A stretch of 64,000 nt of DNA from UBA8752 sp042095055 (GCA_042095055.1 JBELBZ010000002.1:117841-181840), one strand, 5' to 3'. Shown: positions 26,726 through 36,155, counted from the stretch's first letter. The notes: generated by a model from the letters alone, not told the origin. Numbers and translations are program-made.

Positions 26726-27001
26726 ATGGATTCCGCATTTTCACCGCAGTGGTTCACGACGCCCGACGGGAGGTCCATGTATGCACTTGAGACTCCAGAA
26801 CGGCTGGTAGAGCACCAGCAAATGGGCGCGCGCTATATGGTGCATGTATTGGTTGTAAAAACCTATCCAGACCGCCTGCATATCTCGGGTTTATTGAAAG
26901 CTGTAGAGGAGGGGTCTTTGTTGTCATTGACCGGGGAAGAATACCGCAAGAGGGTAAGCAACATCGAGCGGTTGGAACGCTTGGGTCCGGGGCCCCAATA
27001 A
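26726..27001 (+). CDS. Small protein of unknown function (91 aa)
   Basis: The 91-residue frame is coding-like in composition and has its own ATG just after an AT-richer 50-base gap. It is divergent from the TlpA gene and followed 28 bases later by murB. The sequence is mixed alpha/beta, with a central strand RYMVHVLVVKTYPDRLHI and a basic C-terminal helix (YRKRVSNIERLERLG). No signal peptide or membrane segment is present. I do not recognise a family. Confidence 0.6.
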   Translation: MDSAFSPQWFTTPDGRSMYALETPERLVEHQQMGARYMVHVLVVKTYPDRLHISGLLKAVEEGSLLSLTGEEYRKRVSNIERLERLGPGPQ

Positions 27002-27029
27002 GCACTGATGCGCGCCGTTTCTTCGCTGG

Positions 27030-28058
27030 GTGCGTATTCTAACTCAAGCATCCCTCGGGGATCTGACCACATTTGGATTGCCGGCGCAGGCCGAGCATTT
27101 CGCTTCTTGTACTTCGGAAGAAGAGGTCAAGGAGGCCTTGGCCTGGCACCGCGAACACCAGGGGGCGCTTCATGTCTTGGGGGGTGGCAGCAATGTGCTG
27201 CTCGCCGGTGACCTGTCCGGTTTGGTGCTGCACATGGCCATCGGTGGGGTCACCGAAGTGGGGAGCACAGAGCAGGGTGTTTTGGTCAAGGTTGGTGCGG
27301 GCGTGGGGTGGCACAACTTCGTGATGGATGCACTGGACCGGGGTTGGTATGGTTTGGAGAACCTGTCCCTGATTCCTGGAAGCACTGGGGCAGGGCCTAT
27401 GCAAAACATCGGGGCCTACGGTGTGGAGCTGGAAGAGCGGTTTCACGCTTTGGAGGCGGTGGAGGTTGCCACCGGAGAGACGCACCACTTCACGCATTCG
27501 GATTGTGCCTTTGGTTACCGCGAGAGTGTGTTTAAGCGCGTCCTCAGAGGACAATACGTCATTACGGCTGTGACCTTTGAACTGCTCAAAACCCCAGAAC
27601 TGAGGCTCAAATACGGCGCGATCAAGTCGGCATTGGAGGCCGCCGGGGTGACCGACCCCACCCCTAAGGCGGTGTCAGATGCGGTGATCGCCATTCGGAG
27701 GAGCAAACTGCCTGATCCTGCCGTACTCGGCAATGCGGGCAGTTTTTTCAAGAACCCCGTGGTCGATGAAGAACGCCACCTTGCTCTGGCCAAACAATTT
27801 CCGCAGATGCCGCAATACCCCACTGCCGGCGGCATCAAACTGGCAGCAGGCTGGCTGATTGATCAAGCGGGTTGGAAGGGCCACGACCGCGGCACACATG
27901 GTGTTCACGACCGTCAAGCGCTCGTGTTGGTCAACAAGGGCGGCGCGACGGGCGCGGACCTGTTGAAACTCGCTGAGGATGTTCAGCAAGACGTATTGAA
28001 ACGCTTTGGGGTGCACCTTGAACGCGAGGTCAATGTGCTTCCCAACCCGGAGTTTTGA
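27030..28058 (+). CDS. murB: UDP-N-acetylenolpyruvoylglucosamine reductase
   Basis: Reduces UDP-GlcNAc-enolpyruvate to UDP-MurNAc with NADPH and FAD, the second committed step of peptidoglycan synthesis. The 342-residue length matches the type I form. Motifs are LGGGSNVLL near residue 50, SLIPGSTGAGPMQNIGAYG near 115, CAFGYRESVFK near 165, the catalytic GNAGSFFKNPVV near 230, and KLAAGWLIDQAGWKG near 270. The start is a GTG at 27030, and no better in-frame ATG lies nearby. Confidence 0.96.
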   Translation: MRILTQASLGDLTTFGLPAQAEHFASCTSEEEVKEALAWHREHQGALHVLGGGSNVLLAGDLSGLVLHMAIGGVTEVGSTEQGVLVKVGAGVGWHNFVMDALDRGWYGLENLSLIPGSTGAGPMQNIGAYGVELEERFHALEAVEVATGETHHFTHSDCAFGYRESVFKRVLRGQYVITAVTFELLKTPELRLKYGAIKSALEAAGVTDPTPKAVSDAVIAIRRSKLPDPAVLGNAGSFFKNPVVDEERHLALAKQFPQMPQYPTAGGIKLAAGWLIDQAGWKGHDRGTHGVHDRQALVLVNKGGATGADLLKLAEDVQQDVLKRFGVHLEREVNVLPNPEF

Positions 28059-28070
28059 CCTCCGGTCGGC

Positions 28071-29114
28071 TTAGAATTCTGCGCAGGGCAGAATGCGGTG
28101 TGGCCTCGTGCGCAAATGACTCGGGGTGCGCCACACGTAGCTCAAGGTGATTTCATGGGCGCCGTCTGAAATGCCCCATCCCAGCGTAGACACTGTGATG
28201 TCATAGCTGTACCCGACGCGGAAGTTTTCTTCGGTCAGTCCGAGCAGCAGTGAAATGGCATCGTGGTTTGGTGCACCATCAGGTGCTGACTTCATCAAAA
28301 TCTGGCGATAGGAAACGCCATAAGTGAGGAAAGGGCTGTCTATGCTCAACCCAAAATCCATTTGGTCGAATGCCCCTTGAGAGCGGTATGAGGCGACCAC
28401 CAAGAAATCTTGGTCCGCTCCAGTGGGTCCGCTCACGTAAGGAATGCGCACCCCGGTGTGGGCGCTGAACCAAATCGGAACGGGCGCTGTGGTGGCATCG
28501 GTCAAGCTTTCCGACGGGCTGTTCAGGTGGCGGCTGCTCATGCCCAGCCAGAACCGTTTGCTGTAAATGACCCCGCCAGCGGCGACGTCGAAGTAGTTGC
28601 GTACCAGTTGGAAATTCTGCAGGCCTTCCAGAGACCCGGTGGCGCCGGAACCCGCAGTGCCCCGGTTAATCTGGTCTCCAAAGACCAGGTCGTTCCAGTT
28701 CAGCAATCCGCGGCTGCTCCAGCCCAGCTGCAGTCCCGGTCTAAAGGACAGCCTTTCGCCGAGGGGCACTTCGTAGCTGTATTGGAAGCCAAAGGAGCTG
28801 GTGCCCAGTCCTCCCGTTCCCGCCTCATCGGAGGAAAAGACGATGCCGATGCCGCTGTTGATTTTGGGAATGAAGACATCGTAAGAGGCTCCGTAAGACA
28901 CGAAACGACCTGGAATACCGGGCCATTGGTTTCGGTAATGGAAGCTGAATCGGTTCTCCAACGTTCCGCCCGCAAAGGCCGGATTGAGGTGCGTGGCCGC
29001 AGCATAGAATTGCGTGAGCTGCGAATCCTGTGCATGCGCTTTCTGACCGCTGGAGGCGATCAAGACCAGGCCGAGCGCGACGGAGGTCCATGTTGTATTT
29101 CGAATTGCAGTCAT
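28071..29114 (-). CDS. PorP/SprF-family T9SS membrane protein
   Basis: An outer-membrane beta-barrel of 347 residues. The signal peptide ends near AHAQD, and the family N-terminus QLTQFYAAATHLNPAFAGG is clear, followed by RFSFHYRNQWPG. SprF-like proteins in flavobacteria are needed for surface delivery of specific large cargos with type B sorting domains. Its start overlaps the stop of the giant PKD-type gene by 4 bases, so this one is probably dedicated to that cargo. Confidence 0.92.
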   Translation of the reverse strand: MTAIRNTTWTSVALGLVLIASSGQKAHAQDSQLTQFYAAATHLNPAFAGGTLENRFSFHYRNQWPGIPGRFVSYGASYDVFIPKINSGIGIVFSSDEAGTGGLGTSSFGFQYSYEVPLGERLSFRPGLQLGWSSRGLLNWNDLVFGDQINRGTAGSGATGSLEGLQNFQLVRNYFDVAAGGVIYSKRFWLGMSSRHLNSPSESLTDATTAPVPIWFSAHTGVRIPYVSGPTGADQDFLVVASYRSQGAFDQMDFGLSIDSPFLTYGVSYRQILMKSAPDGAPNHDAISLLLGLTEENFRVGYSYDITVSTLGWGISDGAHEITLSYVWRTPSHLRTRPHRILPCAEF

Positions 29115-32100
29115 CGTCTGATCAGGGTCACGTCACCAGCTTGCTCCGCAGTGGTTCCATCCAAAAAGACGGCTGCCACACGCCACACATAAACGTCTTG
29201 CTTGCAGAGTTTGCCTTGGAAGTATCCATTCCATCCGACGTTGGGGTCGGAGGTGCTAAAGATTTGCTCACCCCAGCGGTTGTACACCGTGAAGCTGTAA
29301 GCAATGGGGTTGCCACGCAGTTGCGGAAAGAAGACGTCGTTGTCCCTCAAGTCATCGTCTCCATAGGCCTGTGCGCCGCTTCCATCGCCACCGAAAGTGG
29401 GGGTGAATGCAGAGGGAACACCGACACTTCCGCCTTGGAATTCAATGACGCAAGTGTTGCGGTCAGTGCTGTCCGTGCAAAGCTCGTTTTGAATGGTCAG
29501 TGTGATGTTGGGATCTCCCGAAGCGTTGTAGGTATGGGTGACGATGCTGCCGTCCGGAGATTCAATCACCGTTCCATCGCCTAAATGCCACGTGTAGCTG
29601 GCGTCTCCGTAGTTGAAGTTGGGGGTCAGTTCTATCACATCGCCCACTTCCACACACTCGTTCGGGAAGATGCTGAATCCGGCGTTGACCTGCTCGAGAA
29701 CGGTGACCGTTTGCGACGCTGAAACGGTGCTTCCTCCGGGTCCAAATGCGGTGACCCAAACGGTGTAGACACCGGGCTCGAAATAGCTGAAGCCCACGGG
29801 TTCACCAAGCAGTTCTGTAATGGTCCTCGTCGCCCCTTGTCCAAAGGACCACACCAGGCTGTCCACCGCACTTTCGGTGGATGGATAGAACACGGCTTGC
29901 AGCGGAGCACAGCTGGTGGTATCGCCCGTGAAACTCACCAAGGGTGGCGGGGGAACCAGTGTGATGGCTGCGGACAGCGAGTCGGTACAGCCAAAGTTGT
30001 CCAGGGTGACCCGAACCATGTGGGTGCCATAGGCATCATCGTCCCAAGTCATGCTGCCGCCGCTGGCGTCATAGCTGCCACCTGCTTCGATGTCCCAGGT
30101 TGTCGTGGTGCCCGCTGGACCTTGGTTCATGTCGATAACGTTGGTGACATACGGCGCGTCAAACACCACATCTGGCGTCAGGATGAAGCTGGCTTCGGGT
30201 TGTCCCAAGACGACAATTTGGGTGGAAACAGCATCGCTGCACCCATTTTCTGGGTGCACCACGGTCAAGCTCACAGGCAACAGGGCATTGCTCAGTGGGC
30301 CAGAGTTGAGCAACAGGGTATCGGCCACCGGGCCCGTAGGTTCGAACCCGACAAGGGTGTCTTCTCCAACCACCCAGGTCCAAGCGCCTCCAGCCGCACC
30401 GATGTCCAGGGGAATACCAGTGGACATGTTTTCGAGGGTCACGGCCTCACCCAAACAGAGGGTGTCGGGGATCGTGAAGTCTGCCAGGGGCAAAGCGGGT
30501 ACCGACAAGTCCAGCGCATCATAATCGCTGCAACCTCCAGAGATGGCTGTGACGGAGGCTACCGTGACATACCCTGTACCCAGGGGGTTGGGGTAAGCGT
30601 GGGAAATGACGTTGACGTTGGTGACCTCCGATGCGGGAGAGAAGGGATCGCCAAAATCCCAAATGAGGGAGTCTGCAGTTCCGGTGTAGCTAAAGGTGGC
30701 CTGCACATCACACCCGCTCAGACCTTCGATGACCAATTGTCCTTGCGGCTGGGGTTCGACGGTGATGGAGTCGGACGCTGCTGCCGTGCAGCCCGTGAGC
30801 GGGTCCGTAACACTGAGCTCCACGTGATAGGTGGCCGCTGTTCCGTTGGACCCTGGTCCGCCTGGTGCTGCGGTCCACTGGGGTGCGTTGGGTGCGCTGC
30901 CGGTGAGGGTTTCAGTGCCAAAAGGCGTATCGATGGTCCACGTGGCAATGGTCCCGTTGGAGACCTCAACATCGTTGACCCCAAAGGCGATGGGTTCACA
31001 GCCTCCTGCTGGCAGGGAAAAACCAGCTTCCACCTCTTCTTGCACGGTGACTGTGGTTGAGGTTTGCGCTGAACACCCCTCGTCATTCGTGGCCAGCAGC
31101 GTGAGCAAATGTGTTCCAGGGGTCAAGGACAACAGGGTGTCTGGACTTCCATTCCAAGGATAAGTCGTGCCCAAATCAACCTGGAGCGTCCAGGAAGTCG
31201 CTCCATCTTCTGGAGCATCGGAACGCTGCGGATTCACAGGCTCAGGAGCGCACACCGCGTTTTCTGCTGACAGTGTTGGCGCTGGTGCATCAAAGACCTC
31301 AATGGCAGCTGTAGCGCTTCCGTTGCAGCCAAAAACGCTGACCCCTTGTCCAGTTACAAGGTAGTTGCCCGCCGTGGGGTAGAGGTGGCCGCTGGCCCCT
31401 TCTGGTCCCGGGTTTGCAGGGTCACCAAAATCCCAATCGACGGAAAGGGCGTTTTGATTGGGCACGGTGAATGCAAAGGGAGCGCAACCCGATGCGTCGT
31501 TGATTTCGGGCTCGAATTCCGGCCTGACCAATAGCGTTGCGGAAGTGGCGGCATAACACCCATTCAATCTGCTGACCTCGAGGTCGATGGTCACAGTATC
31601 GGTCAGGAAGTCCGGATTCTCGAACGTGTAGGAGAATCCTTCGAAATCACTGGTAATGGTGCCGTAGTCTTGGGCAGCCCCAGACCAAACATGGTCCACT
31701 TCCCAGAACCACTCGCCCTCCGTGCCAAGGTTGAAAGCGCTGCCTTGAAAGTTGAAAGCTGTTCCGCTGCACACTTCTCCTCCTGCAGTTTGGACAAACG
31801 GCGACGGAGCGACCGATACGGTCACGGTCTCGGTGTCTGTGCAATTGCCGAGGCCCGCTTCTACAATGAGGGTGTAGTGCACGGTGTCTTCTCCATTGTT
31901 GGGGGGCCAGGTGTGCGTGCCACCGGCATCCAATTGGTTGGATGATCCATGGCCGAAATCCCAATTCAGGGCATTGTTCGAGATGGTCCCTGTCGTGTCA
32001 GTGGCTGACAATGGCAGGGTCAACGGGCTGCAACCGATGGTGTCTGTGGAGGCCCATGCAATGGAAGGAGAGGGGAGAACTTCGGCCGTTGATGAAACGG

Positions 32101-34033
32101 TGTCCACGCAACCGGTGGCCGTTGTGACGACAAGTGTCACGGGAAAAGTGCCCGTTTCGTCAGTATTGAAAGATGCGGTTTCCCCACTGAGTGCGTTTCC
32201 GTTGGCCGACCATTCAAAGGATGTGATGGGCCCACCTTGGCTTGCATCTGTTGTGGATGTTCCCGCGTCGAGCGTCACGGGGCTGCCGAGACAGGCGGGC
32301 TCAGCGGTGAAGTTGGCCTGCGGAAGGGATGCCAAAACAAGCGTCTGGCTTTGGGAATCTGTGCAGCCGTTGGACGAGGAGACTTCGAGACCAAATGTGA
32401 AGTTGCCCGGCCCATTCACCGTGACGGTGGGGGGTGTCGGGCCCGTGCCAATGACGCCTGTGCCATCGAGGCTCCAGGTATAGCCAATGGCGTCTTGCGA
32501 GGCATCGATGGGTTGCACCTCCAACGTGGTGGCGCAGGTGTCCGCCGGCAATTGGAAGTCGGCGTTGGGTGGGGCCAACACCGTGACGGGAATGGCATCG
32601 CTGCCCAGGCACCCGCTGGCCAGGGTAGGAAAGACCAATACAGCCGCATTGTATACACCGGAAGCGTCGTACACAAAGCCGGGTTGTGAGGGAATGCCTT
32701 CAAATGGAATGAGGCCGTCCACCATGGCGATGGTCATGGAGTAGGCGCCATTGCCATAGGTAAATGAGAAACTCAAATCTTCGGCTGTCAGCGGAGCTGA
32801 AGCCTCCCAACTGACGTCGCTAAACTGGAAGGGTTCACCAGGGCAGAGTGTGGTGACATCGGAAGTGACCTCCACCGTCGGAGGTGGAGTGACCATGATT
32901 TCTTGGGTGGCGGTATCGATGCCACAGTGGTTCTGCGTGTAAAGGGTGACGGTGTAGGTGCCCGGTCCGGGAAAGGAGAGCAAGTGATTCTGTTGACTGG
33001 CACAATCCGCGCCCCAATCAATCCAGTTGGTGGGATCCGGTCCAGCGCCGATGTAAGTCGCCGCTCCAAAGTCCCACTTTTCGGTCCTGACCGTGCCGTT
33101 TCCCCCAATGTTGTTGCCTTCAGATGCGCCACAGCAATTGGGGCAAGACCCATTGCTCACTGTGGTTTCATCTTCAGGCCAGCAGAGGACTTGGTCTGCG
33201 ACTTCAACCTCTGCTTCATCGATGTCCCAGGTCAGGAATGCGTTGCCGAGGGTGGCTTCTTTGTATCCGGTTCCCACAATGCTGCCGCCAGGAACAAAAG
33301 GCGAGTTTGCCCCTCGGACGGAGCAGAAGTTGGAATAGATCAATGTGAGCGTATGGTCGCATTCGCCCGAGGCACAATTTTGGGCGTCATATGTGTGCGA
33401 TGCCCCCAGGATGCGGTAGATCTCATCTCCCACGCTCGACGAGAACTTCAGGGTGTCGTAGGCGGGATCAGAAAGCACCTCTTCCATGGTGAAGTTGTCG
33501 GGCGCAGAACCGTCCCCCCAATCCAAGCTGAAGCTCCAGGTGGGGCTAAATGCCAAGTTGATGTCGACCTTGGGAAAGGCGTCAAAAGGCGCGCAACCGG
33601 CGTTGTTGTCGCCATAGACCAGCACCGCTCCTGGGTTTTCGGGCTCATAAACGAGAACGCCTGCTTGACCTCCTGAGCAAGCATTGGTGGTGACGGTGAT
33701 GTTAAAGGTTTGCCACTCATCAGGGGCATAGGTATGGGACAAAGGCGTGCTGCCGTTCCAATTCCCGATGGCCTCAGGGGCAGTGCCATCTCCCCAATCG
33801 ACGACCACTCCGGTGTGGTTTGCCGGTACTGCTGTCAGTTCAAAAGTGAAGGGGCCGGGGTCTGCAGTAACACTGCCAATGCACTGAAACCAGTGGGGTG
33901 TGCTGGTTGTGGCAGGCAGTGCGGCGATGCTCTCTGTGCCAAGAAATACAGGGCATTGCGCCGTCAACTTCACCGTGATGGAGTTGAGGGCAGCGCACAA
34001 CAGCGCGAATATGAGCCAACGGTGGAGCGCCAT
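29111..34033 (-). CDS. Giant surface protein with PKD-like repeats and T9SS type B (gliding-type) C-terminus
   Basis: From ATG 34033 the protein has 1640 residues with a signal peptide ending near VKLTAQ; an earlier TTG is rejected. Most of the length is a chain of Ig/PKD-like beta domains, recognised by repeated stretches such as WDFGD, VDWGDG and YTWHLGDG with intervening HTYP-type ends. The last 100 residues are a type B sorting domain: GVPSAFTP near the front, then FTVYNRWGEQIFST and a later DVYVWRVAAVFLDG. Such proteins are adhesin-like and displayed on the surface. Cysteine content is high and paired across domains. The PorP/SprF gene follows with a 4-base overlap. Confidence 0.93.
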   Translation of the reverse strand: MALHRWLIFALLCAALNSITVKLTAQCPVFLGTESIAALPATTSTPHWFQCIGSVTADPGPFTFELTAVPANHTGVVVDWGDGTAPEAIGNWNGSTPLSHTYAPDEWQTFNITVTTNACSGGQAGVLVYEPENPGAVLVYGDNNAGCAPFDAFPKVDINLAFSPTWSFSLDWGDGSAPDNFTMEEVLSDPAYDTLKFSSSVGDEIYRILGASHTYDAQNCASGECDHTLTLIYSNFCSVRGANSPFVPGGSIVGTGYKEATLGNAFLTWDIDEAEVEVADQVLCWPEDETTVSNGSCPNCCGASEGNNIGGNGTVRTEKWDFGAATYIGAGPDPTNWIDWGADCASQQNHLLSFPGPGTYTVTLYTQNHCGIDTATQEIMVTPPPTVEVTSDVTTLCPGEPFQFSDVSWEASAPLTAEDLSFSFTYGNGAYSMTIAMVDGLIPFEGIPSQPGFVYDASGVYNAAVLVFPTLASGCLGSDAIPVTVLAPPNADFQLPADTCATTLEVQPIDASQDAIGYTWSLDGTGVIGTGPTPPTVTVNGPGNFTFGLEVSSSNGCTDSQSQTLVLASLPQANFTAEPACLGSPVTLDAGTSTTDASQGGPITSFEWSANGNALSGETASFNTDETGTFPVTLVVTTATGCVDTVSSTAEVLPSPSIAWASTDTIGCSPLTLPLSATDTTGTISNNALNWDFGHGSSNQLDAGGTHTWPPNNGEDTVHYTLIVEAGLGNCTDTETVTVSVAPSPFVQTAGGEVCSGTAFNFQGSAFNLGTEGEWFWEVDHVWSGAAQDYGTITSDFEGFSYTFENPDFLTDTVTIDLEVSRLNGCYAATSATLLVRPEFEPEINDASGCAPFAFTVPNQNALSVDWDFGDPANPGPEGASGHLYPTAGNYLVTGQGVSVFGCNGSATAAIEVFDAPAPTLSAENAVCAPEPVNPQRSDAPEDGATSWTLQVDLGTTYPWNGSPDTLLSLTPGTHLLTLLATNDEGCSAQTSTTVTVQEEVEAGFSLPAGGCEPIAFGVNDVEVSNGTIATWTIDTPFGTETLTGSAPNAPQWTAAPGGPGSNGTAATYHVELSVTDPLTGCTAAASDSITVEPQPQGQLVIEGLSGCDVQATFSYTGTADSLIWDFGDPFSPASEVTNVNVISHAYPNPLGTGYVTVASVTAISGGCSDYDALDLSVPALPLADFTIPDTLCLGEAVTLENMSTGIPLDIGAAGGAWTWVVGEDTLVGFEPTGPVADTLLLNSGPLSNALLPVSLTVVHPENGCSDAVSTQIVVLGQPEASFILTPDVVFDAPYVTNVIDMNQGPAGTTTTWDIEAGGSYDASGGSMTWDDDAYGTHMVRVTLDNFGCTDSLSAAITLVPPPPLVSFTGDTTSCAPLQAVFYPSTESAVDSLVWSFGQGATRTITELLGEPVGFSYFEPGVYTVWVTAFGPGGSTVSASQTVTVLEQVNAGFSIFPNECVEVGDVIELTPNFNYGDASYTWHLGDGTVIESPDGSIVTHTYNASGDPNITLTIQNELCTDSTDRNTCVIEFQGGSVGVPSAFTPTFGGDGSGAQAYGDDDLRDNDVFFPQLRGNPIAYSFTVYNRWGEQIFSTSDPNVGWNGYFQGKLCKQDVYVWRVAAVFLDGTTAEQAGDVTLIRR

Positions 34034-34063
34034 GTAGTGTTCTATACGGGGTGGAAACCCCAA

Positions 34064-34224
34064 TTGTTACGGCATACAGATTGCACGGAAGGAAATTACC
34101 TGAGAGCTTTTGTCCATATGCCGAGGCATGGCGGACTTGTTCACCTTGGGTTGGTCACTTCTGGTCACTTCTCGAATACAATGCCGGGTCCGAGCGTGGG
34201 CTGGGGTCGGCGGCAATTGACGGG
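34064..34224. other. Intergenic region between the giant cargo and the diheme peroxidase
   Basis: About 160 bases upstream of the giant surface gene and downstream of the peroxidase gene. It presumably carries the promoter of the former. I see no RNA gene, no clear hairpin terminator and no repeat. Confidence 0.5.
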
Positions 34225-35346
34225 TCAGTGTGGGTCAGCGAACGCGGGGTTGGAAGCAAACGCCGTGTCGGTCAAAGTATGAAGGAAGGCGATGAGCGCT
34301 TCTTTTTGCTGGGGTTGCAGCATCAGCCCGCCAGAACTGTACTTCATGAATGGGTCGATGGTCTGCGAGGGTTGCCCTCCAGAGTTGTAGTGATCCAACA
34401 CCTCTTCCAATGTCTGGAAGCGGCCATCGTGCATGTAGGGCGGCGACAGCGCTACGTTGCGCAGTGTGGGTGTTCGGAAACGGCCACTGTCCAAGGCCAC
34501 TCCGGTAATGCCAGCGAGCCCGGGGTCGGCGCCAAACGTGGCGTCTAACCCATTGTTGTGGAAGAGGTAGTCGGAGAATTGCAATCCAGCTTCACCGTGA
34601 CAATGGAAGCAATCGCCGCCGAATTGACCGCCGCTGACCACTTCTGGATCACCCCCTTCGCGGTTGAAGATCTCGTAGCCTTGAAATTCCAGTTCCGAAA
34701 GCTGTGTCAATCCCCTGCGCCACCGGTCAAATTTGCTGTCGGCAGAAATCATGGTGCGCAAGAATTGTGCAACGGCTTTGCTCACTTTTTCTGAGGAGAC
34801 GCCGGCTTCCCCAAAGGCTGTGAGGAAGCGCTCCGCATATTCGGGGTCGGCTGCCAGTCTTGCTTCTGCCTCTGCCCACGGCAGGTTCATTTCGTCCGGG
34901 TGGGGAATGGGATCCAGTATCTGTTCCTCCAAGGTTGCTGCCCTGCCGTCCCAGAAGAAATGTTGGGCCCAGCCCATGTTGACCAAGGCCATGGCATTGC
35001 GGGTGCCTTGGGCTCCTGTCACTCCGGTGGAAACAGGATTGGGATCGGCAAATGCGAAAGAGGGCAAATGGCAACTTCCGCAGCTCATGGTGCTGTCGGA
35101 GCTGAGCCCCGTTTCCCAGAAAAGCAACCGCCCCAACTCCACGCCTTCCACGGTCATGGGGTTGTCCGGCGGGATGTCCATGGGGGGGAAAAACGGCGGA
35201 ATTTCGATTTCGTAAGCAGTGGTTCCCGGTGGAGTCTTGCACGTGGCCGTTTCGTCTGGCCGACACCCGGATGCTGCCAACACCCCGCACGCCAAAAGCC
35301 ACACCGCAGAGCGGTTTATGTGTGGGGTGAGCGAGCGAAGCGTCAT
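34225..35346 (-). CDS. Diheme cytochrome c peroxidase-family lipoprotein, MbnH-like
   Basis: A periplasmic-side enzyme of 373 residues from ATG 35346 (a TTG three codons earlier is rejected). A lipobox LAASGC places Cys28 as the lipidated N-terminus. Two c-type heme motifs are present: CGSCH (89-93) and CFHCH (246-250). The stretch HFFWDGRAATLEEQ and the late FRTPTLRNVALSPPYMHDGR are typical of the bacterial CCP/MauG group. Twenty-eight bases upstream on the same strand is an MbnP-family gene. In the characterised MbnP/MbnH pair, MbnH oxidises a tryptophan of MbnP to kynurenine. Role here is inferred from context; it could instead be a simple peroxidase. Confidence 0.85.
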   Translation of the reverse strand: MTLRSLTPHINRSAVWLLACGVLAASGCRPDETATCKTPPGTTAYEIEIPPFFPPMDIPPDNPMTVEGVELGRLLFWETGLSSDSTMSCGSCHLPSFAFADPNPVSTGVTGAQGTRNAMALVNMGWAQHFFWDGRAATLEEQILDPIPHPDEMNLPWAEAEARLAADPEYAERFLTAFGEAGVSSEKVSKAVAQFLRTMISADSKFDRWRRGLTQLSELEFQGYEIFNREGGDPEVVSGGQFGGDCFHCHGEAGLQFSDYLFHNNGLDATFGADPGLAGITGVALDSGRFRTPTLRNVALSPPYMHDGRFQTLEEVLDHYNSGGQPSQTIDPFMKYSSGGLMLQPQQKEALIAFLHTLTDTAFASNPAFADPH

Positions 35347-35374
35347 GGCCTTCAAGATAAAGCGGAGTGCAGCA

Positions 35375-36139
35375 TCAGTTCTTGACCAGGGTCACAGCTG
35401 CCTGCTGACCCGCCACGTATCGCTCCGCGAGTCCGAGGTTGTCGCCAGTATGGGTCACGTTGTCCTCCCGGACATCGATGGTGTCGTTTCCATGGACCAG
35501 AAAGTCCAGCAACTCGCCTTCCAGGCTGAATTCGTGGGTGCTGCAATCTGCAACCGTCCAAGGCTCGCTGTATTTGACCTCCAGAAGTTGGGCGTCTCCG
35601 CCAATGTGAAAGGCATACGGATGGATGAAATTCTCTCCTCCGGTGGTGTCAGCCTTGCCATCGAATTTGCTGAAGATGTATCCGGTGTTCCAGCTCCAGA
35701 ACATGCCTGCGCTGCCATTGACCCCCAAGGGATGGTCGTTGGGCCAAATGGTCGGGTCGGTATCGGTATTGTATTCTGTCGGAACACCGAGGTGCACGCG
35801 AAACCCTGAATAGGTGCCCGGGGTAACGATATAGCTCCAGGCATTGGGTGCCCCAGCATCCCACCTTTCAGCGACAGACAGCCGAACGGCCCCCGTGTCG
35901 TTGAGGAGTTCAATGCCACCGAGGTAGATGGAAAAAGTCTCGAGCCGCAGGTGGTTCCCTGCTGCATCCAATGCTGTTCGTCCCACCAAAACGGAGTCTC
36001 CGTCAAAGCTAAAATTGGCGCTCAAGGTCAATGTGCCTGGACCACCGTGCATGGGTTCCGGCTTGCACCCTGTGGCCATGACGCCGATCAAGAGGGTGGC
36101 TGCAAAAAAGACGCGGACGGTCGATGATGTGGCGTTCAT
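35375..36139 (-). CDS. MbnP-family copper-binding-type lipoprotein
   Basis: The 254-residue protein starts at ATG 36139, which has an unusually good ribosome-binding site. A lipobox ending MATGC makes Cys25 the likely lipid anchor. The rest is beta-rich and matches the MbnP-like family in layout: LTLSANFSFDGDSV at the front, LETFSIYLGGIELL, then GMFWSWNTGYIFSKFDG with Trp148 and Trp150, and HPYAFHIGG with His173 and His178. Characterised MbnP binds copper only after a partner diheme enzyme converts a Trp to kynurenine. That partner type is encoded next. I cannot tell which Trp would be modified. A frame extending upstream to 36271 is not used. Confidence 0.82.
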   Translation of the reverse strand: MNATSSTVRVFFAATLLIGVMATGCKPEPMHGGPGTLTLSANFSFDGDSVLVGRTALDAAGNHLRLETFSIYLGGIELLNDTGAVRLSVAERWDAGAPNAWSYIVTPGTYSGFRVHLGVPTEYNTDTDPTIWPNDHPLGVNGSAGMFWSWNTGYIFSKFDGKADTTGGENFIHPYAFHIGGDAQLLEVKYSEPWTVADCSTHEFSLEGELLDFLVHGNDTIDVREDNVTHTGDNLGLAERYVAGQQAAVTLVKN

Positions 36140-36149
36140 GATGTGAATT

Positions 36150-36155
36150 TCCTCC
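36150..36155 (-). promoter_or_regulatory. Strong ribosome-binding site for the MbnP-like gene
   Basis: GGAGGA on the minus strand lies 10 bases before ATG 36139. Most genes in this window lack such a site, as is usual in Bacteroidota, so it both decides the start and suggests efficient translation. Confidence 0.6.

Noticed and set aside
29837..31060. Plus-strand frames inside the giant surface protein gene
   Set aside because: They mirror the repeated PKD-like coding sequence and show no independent start signal or domain.
29111..34033. DNA tandem repeats in the giant surface gene
   Set aside because: The repetition is at the level of diverged protein domains; I see no long exact DNA repeat and no CRISPR-like spacing.
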